A DNA stretch of 64,000 nucleotides from Aliarcobacter cryaerophilus ATCC 43158. Lineage in GTDB: Bacteria > Campylobacterota > Campylobacteria > Campylobacterales > Arcobacteraceae. The notes below the pieces were generated by a model. The model made no database searches, had not been told where the DNA came from, and saw only the letters and a program-made list of their open reading frames with translations. The first letter of the stretch is position 1. Every line of letters begins with the position of its first letter. The translations under genes and the position numbers were made by a program. Location of the stretch: positions 1,798,001 through 1,862,000 of the forward strand of contig NZ_CP032823.1 of NCBI RefSeq assembly GCF_003660105.1, written 5' to 3'. This document shows, one piece after another, positions 27,128 through 36,213 of this stretch.

Positions 27128-28366
27128 ATGAAAAAAAGTCTGTTTTTGATTTTGATTTTACCTTTTTGTTTATTTGCAAATGAGAAAAAATATACTGTTT
27201 CAGTTTGTACAACTTCAAATTTAGAAAATGCTCTTGTATGTAAAAAAAGAATTTATGACAATACTATTGGAGAAGTTTTCATAGTAAAACAAAATCAAAA
27301 ATACTATACATACTTAAATACTTACGATGACAAAGAAATAGCAAAAGTTACTATACAAAATGCTTCTAAATATGTAAAAGAGCAAAAACCTTATATAAAA
27401 GAGATTGATATAAAAATCGTAAATCAAATTGATAAAAGAAAACTTTTTATAGATATGGACAAGCAAACTAGTTTTGATAATAAAGAAAATAACTCTTCAA
27501 ACCAAAATATACAAAAAGAAAAAAAAGAGCTTGAAAGTACAAAACCTCAAGCTGTGAATATTCCATTGGTTTCTATGATACCTGAAAATGTTGAAATTAT
27601 CGGACTTTTACCTTATGACAATCAAGATATAAAAAATGAGACAAATATCAAAAATGAAAACAACTCTGAAACTAAAATAGAGTATGAGCTAAAAAGTGAA
27701 TTAGATTTTGGAAATCAATCTTCAAATGATATTTTAAGCCAAGAAGATGAAGAAGAACTTTTACAAACAAGTCTAAATGAGTTTGATGAACAAATTCAAA
27801 AAGATTCAAAAAATAATCAAACTTTTACAAAATCTTATGAAAAAAAAGTTTCAAAATCAAATTCACAAAAAGAACAAATAAAAAATCTACATAGCTACGA
27901 TGAGTTAATAATAAAAGTAAATTCAAAAACAAATATTATGGAACTTTATGCAAAAAATGGTCAAAATGAACAAAAAATAAAAAGCTACATTGTTTCAACA
28001 GGAAAAGATAGTATAAAAAAACCATTAGGAGTTGGAAGAATTTCACAAATTTCACTAAATCCAGTTTGGTATCCAACACAAGATACTAAAAAAAGCTTTG
28101 CAAAAAAAGGAATAATATTACCAAATGTTGTACCACCAAATCATAAATACAACTATATGGGAATGGCAAAATTAAATCTAACTCATAGTGTTGATGGAAA
28201 TACAACTTATAGAATTCATGGAACTTTAAATGAAAAAACTCTAGGAAGTAACGAAAGTGCTGGATGTATTAGAATGAGAAACAACGATGTTGTAGAACTA
28301 GCAATTTTACTAGAAGAGTTTGCCCAAATTAAAACTCTAAACAAAATAAAGGTGGTTTTAATCTAA
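27128..28366 (+). CDS. Exported L,D-transpeptidase with SPOR-like N-terminus
   Basis: A 412-residue periplasmic protein with a cleavable signal (1-17). Residues about 20-105 resemble a SPOR peptidoglycan-binding fold. An acidic, Asn/Gln-rich linker covers about 115-255. The C-terminal YkuD catalytic domain (about 260-412) contains YRIHGTLNEKTL and SNESAGCIRMRNNDV, with the catalytic His and Cys. It would crosslink or trim peptidoglycan, as Csd6/Pgp-like shape enzymes do in helical relatives. The start at ATG follows TTTAGGGA. It is divergent from the stator pair. Confidence 0.85.
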   Translation: MKKSLFLILILPFCLFANEKKYTVSVCTTSNLENALVCKKRIYDNTIGEVFIVKQNQKYYTYLNTYDDKEIAKVTIQNASKYVKEQKPYIKEIDIKIVNQIDKRKLFIDMDKQTSFDNKENNSSNQNIQKEKKELESTKPQAVNIPLVSMIPENVEIIGLLPYDNQDIKNETNIKNENNSETKIEYELKSELDFGNQSSNDILSQEDEEELLQTSLNEFDEQIQKDSKNNQTFTKSYEKKVSKSNSQKEQIKNLHSYDELIIKVNSKTNIMELYAKNGQNEQKIKSYIVSTGKDSIKKPLGVGRISQISLNPVWYPTQDTKKSFAKKGIILPNVVPPNHKYNYMGMAKLNLTHSVDGNTTYRIHGTLNEKTLGSNESAGCIRMRNNDVVELAILLEEFAQIKTLNKIKVVLI

Positions 28367-28377
28367 AACTACCTTTT
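28349..28377. terminator. Bidirectional terminator after the L,D-transpeptidase
   Basis: AAAGGTGGTTTTA pairs with TAAAACTACCTTT (one G-T pair) and is followed by T on the plus strand. It spans the stops of two converging genes. Confidence 0.6.
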
Positions 28378-28962
28378 ACTTCTTTTCAAACTTCTTCTTT
28401 TGTACCTTTGATACTTCTTTTTTAGATAATTTTTAAAACTCTCTGGATATGCCCTATTTTTTGGAATATTATTTACTATAAATGCAATTAAAAATAGAAT
28501 TAAAGCCCCACTAAAAACTGGAATTAAAATATAAAAAAATTCAAGCTCATGTATTTGTTCACTTCCAATAACTGCGATTAATGAAGTCGCACCTCCAGGA
28601 GGATGCAAAGTTAGAGTTAATTGCATAATTAATATTGATGTTGAAACAGCAATTGCTGAAGCTAAAAATAGATTCGAAGAAAAAAACTTATATGAAAGAA
28701 CTCCTACAATAGCAGATAATAAATGTCCTCCTATTAAATTTCTAGGCTGAGATAAAGGAGAATTAGGAACTCCATAAATCAAAACAGCACTTGCCCCAAA
28801 CGAACCAACAACCAATGTTAAATCTTTATCATCTAAAAAATCCATGTGAAAATATGAAATTGCCATAATCCCTAAAAAAGAACCTATCCAAGCCCAAAAC
28901 ATATTTGATTTATCAATATTTTCTAAACTTATTTTTCTAAACTCTTTATTAAAAAAATTCAT
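28369..28962 (-). CDS. HPP-family membrane protein
   Basis: A 197-residue integral membrane protein with about five hydrophobic helices. LTLHPPGGATSLIAVIG (about 115-131) contains the His-Pro-Pro motif that names the HPP family. GVPNSPLSQPRNLIGGHLLS (about 64-83) is the other conserved loop. Cyanobacterial and plant relatives are linked to nitrite transport, but that cannot be carried over here. The C-terminal tail is very basic (KKKYQRYKRRSLKRSKR). It is monocistronic and convergent with the L,D-transpeptidase gene. Confidence 0.82.
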   Translation of the reverse strand: MNFFNKEFRKISLENIDKSNMFWAWIGSFLGIMAISYFHMDFLDDKDLTLVVGSFGASAVLIYGVPNSPLSQPRNLIGGHLLSAIVGVLSYKFFSSNLFLASAIAVSTSILIMQLTLTLHPPGGATSLIAVIGSEQIHELEFFYILIPVFSGALILFLIAFIVNNIPKNRAYPESFKNYLKKKYQRYKRRSLKRSKR

Positions 28963-29046
28963 TTTTTATACCTTTTTTTTAAAAGTTTATATTAATAAAT
29001 TTTTTTCTTAATTTATATGATTTATATCAAAAAAGATTCTATTTGG

Positions 29047-29052
29047 TATAAT
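29047..29052 (+). promoter_or_regulatory. Promoter -10 box for the PhnA-like gene
   Basis: TATAAT with a preceding TTTGG lies 34 bases upstream of the preferred ATG at 29086, fixing the start as that ATG rather than an upstream codon at 29017. Confidence 0.55.
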
Positions 29053-29085
29053 AAAAACTATTTTTTAAAAAATGAGGTAATTTTT

Positions 29086-29640
29086 ATGGGTATTTTAGAA
29101 GATTTAATAAAAAGAGCAGAAAATAGTTGCGAACTTTGCAAAAGTTTAGAAGATTTAGAGATTTTTGAAGTATCTCCAAGCGATGGAACAGCTGAACAAT
29201 CAGCACTTTTATGTCCAAAATGTAAATCTCAATTTGAACAAAATTGTAACCTTGACCCAAATCACTGGTATTGTCTAAGTGAAGCTATGTGGAGTGAAAC
29301 TGCTGCTATTAAAGTTTTGTCGTATAGAATGTTAAAGAAACTAGACAACCAAGAGCTTTTGGATATGGTTTATTTAGATGATGAAACTTTAAATTGGGCA
29401 AATAAAGGTTTAGAAGATTTTAACAACAGTGTTGTACAAAAAGATTGTAATGGAGTAGTTTTAAGTGCTGGAGATACAGTTACTATTATAAAAGACCTTG
29501 AAGTAAAAGGTGCTGGATTTACTGCAAAAAGAGGAACTGCTGTTAGAAATATCTCATTAGGAAGTGAAGAAGGACAAATAGAAGGTCGTGTAAATGGTGT
29601 TAAAATAGTTATTCTAACTCAATTTGTAAAAAAATCTTAA
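29086..29640 (+). CDS. PhnA-domain zinc-ribbon protein
   Basis: A 184-residue protein. The N-terminal zinc ribbon has NSCELCKSLED (about 11-21) and LLCPKCKSQF (about 43-52). The C-terminal PhnA/YjdM domain (about 120-184) reads LSAGDTVTIIKDLEVKGAG and GVKIVILTQFVKKS. YjdM/PhnA is a widely conserved protein that is not itself a phosphonate enzyme. ATG at 29086 is chosen because GAGG lies nine bases upstream and a -10 box lies between this start and the earlier in-frame ATG at 29017. It sits just before the pst locus. Confidence 0.82.
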   Translation: MGILEDLIKRAENSCELCKSLEDLEIFEVSPSDGTAEQSALLCPKCKSQFEQNCNLDPNHWYCLSEAMWSETAAIKVLSYRMLKKLDNQELLDMVYLDDETLNWANKGLEDFNNSVVQKDCNGVVLSAGDTVTIIKDLEVKGAGFTAKRGTAVRNISLGSEEGQIEGRVNGVKIVILTQFVKKS

Positions 29641-29642
29641 AG

Positions 29643-29682
29643 GTAACCAAATTGTAACCAACCGAAACTAAACTTCCAAATA
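29643..29682 (+). promoter_or_regulatory. Candidate Pho box before pstS
   Basis: Two identical heptamers GTAACCA (29643-29649 and 29654-29660) are separated by AATT, and weaker units AAACTAA and CCAAATA follow with the same 11-base period. Two 7-base repeats with 4-base spacers is the classic PhoB-binding plan. An A/T-rich -10 candidate (AAATAT) follows at 29677-29682. Confidence 0.6.
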
Positions 29683-29702
29683 TCAAATTATTAGGAAGTA
29701 AA

Positions 29703-30758
29703 ATGAGTTTCAAAAAAACATCTATGGCTTTAATAGCAAGTACACTTTTAGTTACAACTTTAAGTGCAAGAGATCAAATCAAAATAGTTGGTTCATCAAC
29801 AGTTTATCCTTTTTCATCTTCAGTTGCTGAAGAGTTTGGTGCTACAACATCTTTTCCAACACCAGTTGTTGAATCAACAGGAACAGGTGGAGGAATAAAA
29901 CTATTTTGTGCTGGAGTTGATATAAATACTCCTGATATTGCAAATGCTTCAAGAGCTATGAAAGCAAGTGAATTTAAAATGTGTCAAGAAAATGGTGTTA
30001 CAGATATAACTGAAGCATTAATTGGTTTTGATGGAATTGCTATTGCACAAAGTTCAAAAGTACAAGGTTTTAATGTAACAAAAGAGCAATTAGCACTAGC
30101 TGTTGCAAAAGAAGTTCCAGCAGCTGATGGAAAATCACTTATTGCAAACCCTTACAAAAAATGGTCAGATATTAGTAATAATTTACCAAATAGAGAAATC
30201 ATTGTTTATGGTCCACCAAAATCATCAGGAACTAGAGACTCTTTTGAAGAGTTAGTACTTCAATCTGTATTTGAGAAAAAAGCAGCTTATACAGATTTAT
30301 TTAAAAAAGATGAAGTTGCAAATAAAAAATATAAAGCATATTCTGAAATTAGAACAGATGGTGCTTATGTTGAAAGTGGTGAAAATGATAATTTAATAGT
30401 ACAAAAGCTTACAAAAAATGAAGCTGCTGTTGGTATTTTTGGATATTCATTTTTAGCTGAAAATAAAGATAAAGTTGTTGGATTAAGTATTGATAATGTT
30501 TTCCCAACAGTTGAAACTATTGCGAATAGTTCATACCCAGTTGCAAGATCTATGTATTTTTATATAAAAAATCAACACTCAAAAGATGTTCCAGCTTTAA
30601 ATCAATTTAATAAACTTTTTGTATCTGAAAAAATGATTGGAAAAGATGGAGTTTTAACAGAGTTAGGACTTATTCCATTAACTGATGACACAAGAACAAG
30701 AGCTAGAGCAAAAGTTTTAAATAGCGAAAAATTAAAAGCAGAAGATTTAAAACACTAA
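29703..30758 (+). CDS. pstS: Phosphate ABC transporter binding protein PstS
   Basis: A 351-residue periplasmic phosphate-binding protein with a Sec signal (about 1-22, ending TLSARDQ). KIVGSSTVYPFSSSVAEEFG (about 26-45), STGTGGGIKLFCAG (about 59-72) and YGPPKSSGTRDSFEE (about 176-190) are the phosphate-contacting loops. It is preceded by a Pho-box-like repeat and followed by an imperfect-terminator hairpin, so it should be the most abundant product of the pst operon. AGGAAG precedes ATG. Confidence 0.95.
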   Translation: MSFKKTSMALIASTLLVTTLSARDQIKIVGSSTVYPFSSSVAEEFGATTSFPTPVVESTGTGGGIKLFCAGVDINTPDIANASRAMKASEFKMCQENGVTDITEALIGFDGIAIAQSSKVQGFNVTKEQLALAVAKEVPAADGKSLIANPYKKWSDISNNLPNREIIVYGPPKSSGTRDSFEELVLQSVFEKKAAYTDLFKKDEVANKKYKAYSEIRTDGAYVESGENDNLIVQKLTKNEAAVGIFGYSFLAENKDKVVGLSIDNVFPTVETIANSSYPVARSMYFYIKNQHSKDVPALNQFNKLFVSEKMIGKDGVLTELGLIPLTDDTRTRARAKVLNSEKLKAEDLKH

Positions 30759-30767
30759 CAATAAAAT

Positions 30768-30790
30768 AAAAGGAGCTTAAAGCTCCTTTT
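30768..30790 (+). terminator. Attenuator-type terminator after pstS
   Basis: AAAAGGAGCTT pairs with AAGCTCCTTTT around one A, and is followed by ATAACTTCTTTT. It lies 10 bases after the pstS stop and before the EAL-domain gene, giving high pstS and lower downstream expression. Confidence 0.7.
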
Positions 30791-30825
30791 ATAACTTCTT
30801 TTAAAAATAACTTTAGGATACACTT

Positions 30826-32556
30826 ATGATAAATTGGGATGAAATAATACATAAACTAGATTATGCTTTTCAACCAATAATCTATGCACAAAGTGGAAAA
30901 CTATATGCTGTTGAAGCATTATTAAGAAATGTTCAAGATATACCAAATATTACAACTATTGATGATCTATTTGATTTAGTTTTTAGTAATGACTATTTAT
31001 ATGAATTTGATTTGCTTTTAAGGGAAAAAGCTATTAAAAAATTTGCAAATATAAATATTCCAAATTTAAAACTATTTTATAATCTTGACAATAGAATAAT
31101 CTACAACAAAAATTATAGTTCTGGAAATACTGAAAAAATTCTTACAAAACACAATTTAAGCAAAGATAAAATAATTTTCGAATTAAGTGAAAAAGGTACT
31201 TCAATAGAGCAAAATGCTCTTTCAACTATGCTTCAAAGATACAAACAAAGTGGGTACTCTATTGCAATAGATGATTTTGGGATAGGAGTTTCTGGACTAA
31301 AACTTCTATATTTTAGTGAAGCAAATATTATAAAAATTGATAGATTTTTTATATCAAATATAGACCAAGACTCAAAGAAAAAACTTTTTTGTTCTTCAAT
31401 CATTGATATGGCACATATTATGGGAATGCAAGTAATCGCAGAAGGGATAGAAACCGAAAAAGAGTTTTATACTTGCAAAGATATTGGTGCTGATTTTATA
31501 CAAGGATTTTTAGTTCAAAAACCAACAAAAAATATTAATGAAATAAAGCCAATTTACAATGATATTTCAAATCTTATTTTAGATGATAAAAGAGAAGATC
31601 AAAATAAATTTATAGATGAACAATTTATAGATAAAATTGAACCATTACCTGTAAATAGCTCATTATATGACATAATTTTACATTTTAAAAAAAATACAGA
31701 ACATAACTTTGTTCCAATAATTGATGAATTTAGATATTTTCTTGGAATTGTATATGAAAGTGATATAAAAAAAATATCTTACTCTCAATATGGATTATCT
31801 TTAGCACAAAATCAAAATTTTTCAACAACACTTTTAAAATATTTAAAACCTGCTTTAAGTGTTGAAATATCTTGGGGAATTGATAAGATTTTAGAGATGT
31901 ACAACCTAAATTTCCAAAACTCTCTTGGAATTTTTATAACTCATTGCGATAAATACTTAGGATTTATAAATCTAAACTCTCTTTTGACAATGTCTTATAA
32001 AAGAAATATTGAAATAGCAACAAACCAAAATCCACTTACAAAACTACCTGGAAATAACCAAATTGAAAAATTTATTGGTAACTCTTTTAGAAATATTCAA
32101 ATAAATACAACTCATATAATCTACTTTGATTTTAATGATTTCAAACCTTTCAATGATATTTATGGTTTTAGACAAGGAGATAGAGCAATTCTTATATTCT
32201 CTGAGTTATTACAAAAAAGATATCCAAAAAATAGTTTTATAGCTCATATTGGTGGAGATGATTTTTTTGTAGGATTAATAGATTTTGATTTTGAAAATGT
32301 TTTTGAATTAACTTTAGATATTCAAAATGAGTTTGAATATAGTGTAAAAAATCTATACTCAAAAGAGGATAAAGAGCTAGGGTATATTGTCTCAAAAGAT
32401 AGATTTGGAACAACTAGAAATTTTAATCTTCTATCTGTATGTTGTTCAATTATAGAGATAAATTCTCAATCAAATATTCTAAATTTTGATGATACTTTAA
32501 ATATTATGAAAAAAGAATCAAAGATTTCAAAAGAGCCAGTTTATAAAGTTTTATAA
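30826..32556 (+). CDS. EAL-CBS-GGDEF c-di-GMP enzyme inside the pst operon
   Basis: A 576-residue cytoplasmic protein with EAL phosphodiesterase domain first (about 8-240), then paired CBS-like sensor segments (about 260-385), then a GGDEF diguanylate cyclase domain (about 400-560). The EAL residues are intact: VEALLRN, IAIDDFGIG, VIAEGIETE and DFIQGFL. The cyclase has YFDFNDFKPFNDIYGF and GGDDF, a working-type variant of GGDEF. The protein has no membrane segment. It lies between pstS and pstC, which ties c-di-GMP turnover to phosphate status. It is not clear whether one or both activities operate. Confidence 0.88.
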   Translation: MINWDEIIHKLDYAFQPIIYAQSGKLYAVEALLRNVQDIPNITTIDDLFDLVFSNDYLYEFDLLLREKAIKKFANINIPNLKLFYNLDNRIIYNKNYSSGNTEKILTKHNLSKDKIIFELSEKGTSIEQNALSTMLQRYKQSGYSIAIDDFGIGVSGLKLLYFSEANIIKIDRFFISNIDQDSKKKLFCSSIIDMAHIMGMQVIAEGIETEKEFYTCKDIGADFIQGFLVQKPTKNINEIKPIYNDISNLILDDKREDQNKFIDEQFIDKIEPLPVNSSLYDIILHFKKNTEHNFVPIIDEFRYFLGIVYESDIKKISYSQYGLSLAQNQNFSTTLLKYLKPALSVEISWGIDKILEMYNLNFQNSLGIFITHCDKYLGFINLNSLLTMSYKRNIEIATNQNPLTKLPGNNQIEKFIGNSFRNIQINTTHIIYFDFNDFKPFNDIYGFRQGDRAILIFSELLQKRYPKNSFIAHIGGDDFFVGLIDFDFENVFELTLDIQNEFEYSVKNLYSKEDKELGYIVSKDRFGTTRNFNLLSVCCSIIEINSQSNILNFDDTLNIMKKESKISKEPVYKVL

Positions 32557-32559
32557 TCT

Positions 32560-32599
32560 GTAATCGTAATGTAATCAAACCCTATTAAACTTCACTAAA
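32560..32599 (+). promoter_or_regulatory. Candidate Pho box before pstC
   Basis: GTAATCG (32560) and GTAATCA (32571) repeat with a 4-base spacer, then CTATTAA and CACTAAA continue the 11-base period, as before pstS. TAAAAT at 32596-32601 is a fitting -10 box, and AAGG plus TTG of pstC follow. It lies four bases after the preceding stop. Confidence 0.58.
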
Positions 32600-32619
32600 A
32601 TTTAACATAAAGGTAAAGT

Positions 32620-33552
32620 TTGTTAAGTAGTCTTCAATCAGAAAAAAAACGAAGAGAACTAAATGAAAAGATTATAAAATCTGCTCTTATTCTTGCAGCT
32701 GCTATATCTATATTAACGACTTTTGGAATTTTATTTTCAATATTATTTGAAGCTGTAGAGTTTTTCAAGTTAAGAAGCTTTTGGTACTTTTTAACAGGTA
32801 CAACTTGGTCTCCAGGAGTTGCAAATAGCGAATTTGGTGCATTACCAATATTTGCAGGAACATTTGTAATAACAATAATAGCACTTCTTGTTGCTATTCC
32901 AATTGGTCTTGGAAGTGCTATTTATATGAGTGAATATGCAAGTCCAAAATTAAGAGATTATCTAAAACCTATTTTGGAAATTCTTGCTGGCATTCCAACT
33001 GTTGTTTATGGTTTCTTTGCTGCTATTACTGTTGCTCCGCTTGTTGTAAAAGCTGCTGCTTTTTTTGGACTTGAAGCTACTTTTAACAGTGCTTTAGCAT
33101 CTGGAATTGTTATGGGAATTATGATTATTCCTTTAATTTCCTCTTTAAGCGATGATGTTATAAGAGCTGTTCCAGATAGTCAAAGAAAAGCAGCATTCGC
33201 TCTAGGAATGACACATGGTGAAACTATAAAAAATATAGTAATTCCAAGTGCAATGCCTGGAATTATATCTGCATCACTTCTTGCACTTTCAAGAGCTTTG
33301 GGAGAAACTATGATTGTTGTTATGGCAGCAGGTTTACGACCAAATTTATCTTGGAATCCACTTGAAGATATGACAACTGTTACAGTAACTATCGTAAACT
33401 CATTAGTAGGTGATTTTGAATTTAACTCACCTGAAACACTTTCAGCATTTGCTCTTGGGCTTGTACTATTTATTGTTACATTAATTTTAAATATGATCTC
33501 GTTGTCATTAATTAGAAAATTCAAAGAAAAATATAAAGTGAATACATTATGA
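32620..33552 (+). CDS. pstC: Phosphate ABC transporter permease PstC
   Basis: A 310-residue inner membrane permease with six hydrophobic helices. The coupling loop is AFALGMTHGETIKNIVIPSA (about 191-210), and ILAGIPTVVYGFFA (about 123-136) is a family signature. Start is TTG at 32620, six bases after AAAGG, and gives the usual short cytoplasmic N-terminus. It is the first gene after the second Pho-box-like repeat. The stop overlaps the pstA start (ATGA). Confidence 0.95.
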   Translation: MLSSLQSEKKRRELNEKIIKSALILAAAISILTTFGILFSILFEAVEFFKLRSFWYFLTGTTWSPGVANSEFGALPIFAGTFVITIIALLVAIPIGLGSAIYMSEYASPKLRDYLKPILEILAGIPTVVYGFFAAITVAPLVVKAAAFFGLEATFNSALASGIVMGIMIIPLISSLSDDVIRAVPDSQRKAAFALGMTHGETIKNIVIPSAMPGIISASLLALSRALGETMIVVMAAGLRPNLSWNPLEDMTTVTVTIVNSLVGDFEFNSPETLSAFALGLVLFIVTLILNMISLSLIRKFKEKYKVNTL

Positions 33553-34736
33553 TAAAAAGAAAAAAGAAAAATAAAGAACATAATCCATTTTATGACCCAA
33601 CACTAAAAAAAAGGCATACAAGTGCAAAAAGATTTAAAAAGTTCACAATAACTTCTTTAATCTTTTCAATAGCATTTTTAGCATTTTTCCTTTTTGATAT
33701 GATAGGAAAAGGTCTTCCTGCTTTTAATGTGGCTTTCATAAAAGTAGATGTAACTTTTAATGAAAAAACTTTAGAAGATACAAGATTTGCAGTTCCAACT
33801 CCTTATAGAAATTTAGTTTCAAGAGCAGCACTTAGAGATTTACCAAAGTTATTGGAGGAAAACCCGACATATATGAATTCAACTCAAAATATTTGGATTT
33901 TAGCAAGTAGTCAAGTTGACCAATATATAAAAAATCATAATCATAATTTAAAAGATAAAGATATAGCAAAAGTTGATGAACTTTATGCACAAGGATTAAT
34001 AGAGAAAAAGTTTAACGCAATATTCTTTACAAATGGTGACTCAAAAATTCCTGAGTATGCTGGTATATTTTCAGCTGTTATAGGTTCTATTTTAACTTTA
34101 ATTATAACAATGGCAGTTGCATTTCCTATTGGAGTAATGACTGCTATTTATCTTGAAGAGTTTGCGCAAGATAATAAATTTACAAGATTTATTGAAATAA
34201 ACATAAATAACCTTGCAGCAATTCCTTCAATTTTATTTGGACTTTTAGGACTTGCAATTTTTATAAATTTATTTGGAATGCCAAGAAGTTCACCTTTGGT
34301 TGGTGGATTAACTCTTGCTCTTATGACATTACCTATTATAATAGTTAGTTCAAGAGCAGCTTTAAGAGCAGTTCCAGATAGTATCAGACAAGCAGGATAT
34401 GGTTTGGGACTAAATAAAATTCAAGTGACACGTGACCATGTATTACCACTTGCATTTCCTGGAATAATGACTGGTTCAATTATTGGTTTAGCACAAGCTA
34501 TGGGAGAGACTGCACCACTAATTATTATAGGAATGATTGCATTTATTCCAGATGCTCCTTCAATGGTTACCCAAGCTGCAACAGTAATGCCAGCTCAACT
34601 ATTTACTTGGGCTGGAATGCCTGAAGGTATGTATATAGAAAAAACTGCAGCAGGAATTTTAGTTTTATTAACAATATTAATTTCACTAAATGCAATAGCA
34701 ATATTCTTGCGAAAAAAATTTGAAGTAAAATGGTAA
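33549..34736 (+). CDS. pstA: Phosphate ABC transporter permease PstA
   Basis: A 395-residue permease that pairs with PstC. Beyond the six-helix core (about 170-395) it has a long extra-cytoplasmic loop after the first helix (about 55-165), the longer PstA form found in many Campylobacterota. NNLAAIPSILFGLLGLAIF (about 218-236) and GYGLGLNKIQVTRDHVLPLA (about 283-302) are the channel and coupling-loop motifs. It overlaps pstC by four bases. Confidence 0.93.
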   Translation: MIKRKKKNKEHNPFYDPTLKKRHTSAKRFKKFTITSLIFSIAFLAFFLFDMIGKGLPAFNVAFIKVDVTFNEKTLEDTRFAVPTPYRNLVSRAALRDLPKLLEENPTYMNSTQNIWILASSQVDQYIKNHNHNLKDKDIAKVDELYAQGLIEKKFNAIFFTNGDSKIPEYAGIFSAVIGSILTLIITMAVAFPIGVMTAIYLEEFAQDNKFTRFIEININNLAAIPSILFGLLGLAIFINLFGMPRSSPLVGGLTLALMTLPIIIVSSRAALRAVPDSIRQAGYGLGLNKIQVTRDHVLPLAFPGIMTGSIIGLAQAMGETAPLIIIGMIAFIPDAPSMVTQAATVMPAQLFTWAGMPEGMYIEKTAAGILVLLTILISLNAIAIFLRKKFEVKW

Positions 34737-34750
34737 AAGGAAAATATTAA

Positions 34751-35521
34751 ATGAATAAAGATATAAAATCAAAAATAGATGTTAAAAATCTAAATCTTTT
34801 TTATGGCTCAAATCAAGCTTTGTTTGATATAGATGTTAATTTATATCAAAATAAAATTACAGCACTAATTGGACCATCTGGTTGTGGAAAATCGACATTT
34901 TTACGATGTATAAATAGAATGAATGATTTAATTCCAAATGTTAAAATTGATGGAAAAATTATAATTGATAAAAAAAACATATATGATAAAGATGTAGATG
35001 AAGTAAGTGTTAGAAAAAGAGTTGGAATGGTATTTCAACAACCAAATCCTTTTCCAAAATCAATTTATGATAATGTTGCTTATGCACCTTTAAAACATGG
35101 GATGGTAAAAAAAGGGCAAGATTGTGATGAGCTTGTTGAAACATCTTTAATAAAAGCTGGACTTTGGAATGAAGTAAAAGATAAATTAACAACTCCTGGA
35201 ACATCACTTTCAGGAGGTCAGCAACAAAGATTATGTATCGCAAGAACAATTGCTATAAAACCAGAAATTATTTTAATGGATGAGCCAACATCAGCACTTG
35301 ACCCAATTTCTACTGAGAAAATTGAAGCATTAATGCTTGAGTTAAAACAAGATTATACAATCATTACTGTAACTCACAATATGCAACAAGCTGCACGAGT
35401 TGCAGATTACACAGCATTTTTTCACTTAGGAAAACTAATAGAATACGATATAACAGAGACTATCTTTGTTAATCCAACAAATAAAAAAACAGAAGATTAT
35501 ATTACAGGGAGATTTGGATAA
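34751..35521 (+). CDS. pstB: Phosphate ABC transporter ATPase PstB
   Basis: A 256-residue ABC ATPase that powers PstCA. Walker A is [13 protein letters not shown] (about 41-53), the signature is [13 protein letters not shown] (about 154-166), Walker B is [14 protein letters not shown] (about 174-187) and the H-loop is VTHNMQQ (about 208). The family-specific [14 protein letters not shown] segment is at about 97-110. AAAGGAAA precedes ATG. Confidence 0.96.
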   Translation: MNKDIKSKIDVKNLNLFYGSNQALFDIDVNLYQNKITALIGPSGCGKSTFLRCINRMNDLIPNVKIDGKIIIDKKNIYDKDVDEVSVRKRVGMVFQQPNPFPKSIYDNVAYAPLKHGMVKKGQDCDELVETSLIKAGLWNEVKDKLTTPGTSLSGGQQQRLCIARTIAIKPEIILMDEPTSALDPISTEKIEALMLELKQDYTIITVTHNMQQAARVADYTAFFHLGKLIEYDITETIFVNPTNKKTEDYITGRFG

Positions 35522-36189
35522 TGTTAAAACCATATGAAGATAAATTAAAACTTATAAAAAGTGAAGTAGAAAAACTAGGATTAGATATTGTTGAGGCTTT
35601 AGAGATTTGTTTAAAATCTTTGAATGAAAGAAAAATAGAGAATCTAAAAAATGTTGAAGTTAGTGAAAAAAAATTTCTAATAAAATCAAATGAGATAGAT
35701 AATCTTATAATTACAACTTTAGCTTTATATACTCCAGAAGCAAGAGATTTAAGAAGAATGGTGGCATTTTTAAAAATCACAAATGAGATAGTAAGAACAG
35801 CTGCAAATACAAAAGATTTTGCAAAAATGTTTAGAAAATCTTATAGTGAAGAATTAAATACAAATACTATTTTAGAATATACAATACCACTTCTAAAATC
35901 AGCTTTATTATCTACAAAAACAGCAATTTCAATAATAGATGAACAAGAACATTCTAAAGTTGAAGAGAAATATCAAAGAGTTATTGTTGAAGAGAGTAAA
36001 ACAGATGATTTATATTTAATGATAGAGAAAAATATTTTAAAACTAATCACTCAAAAACTAGACCTTTCAAAAGAGTATTTTGACCTTTTGAGTAGTTTAA
36101 GAAGATTAGAAAAAATTGCAGATAGATCAGTTTCAATAGCTAGTTTACTACAATTTGCAAAACTAGGTGGAGATATAGTTCAATCATAA
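35521..36189 (+). CDS. phoU: PhoU phosphate-signalling protein
   Basis: A 222-residue all-helical protein with two PhoU repeats (about 10-95 and 115-210), the usual length. Conserved segments are LYTPEARDLRRMVAFLKITN and LLSSLRRLEKIADRSVSIA, which bind metals. PhoU links the PstSCAB transporter with the sensor kinase and turns the regulon off when phosphate is ample. Its ATG shares one base with the pstB stop, indicating tight coupling. Confidence 0.92.
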   Translation: MLKPYEDKLKLIKSEVEKLGLDIVEALEICLKSLNERKIENLKNVEVSEKKFLIKSNEIDNLIITTLALYTPEARDLRRMVAFLKITNEIVRTAANTKDFAKMFRKSYSEELNTNTILEYTIPLLKSALLSTKTAISIIDEQEHSKVEEKYQRVIVEESKTDDLYLMIEKNILKLITQKLDLSKEYFDLLSSLRRLEKIADRSVSIASLLQFAKLGGDIVQS

Positions 36190-36202
36190 AAATCTTTATG
36201 AT
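36183..36202 (+). terminator. Small hairpin at the phoU-psiE junction
   Basis: ATCATAAA and TTTATGAT form an 8-base stem around AATC, overlapping the phoU stop. The following ATACTTTTTAA is T-rich. It may be a weak attenuator or a processing site. Confidence 0.35.
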
Positions 36203-36213
36203 ATACTTTTTAA

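Noticed and set aside
29017-29085. Longer start of the PhnA-like gene
   Set aside because: The extra region contains the TATAAT promoter box and codes for no conserved residues; GAGG fits only the ATG at 29086.
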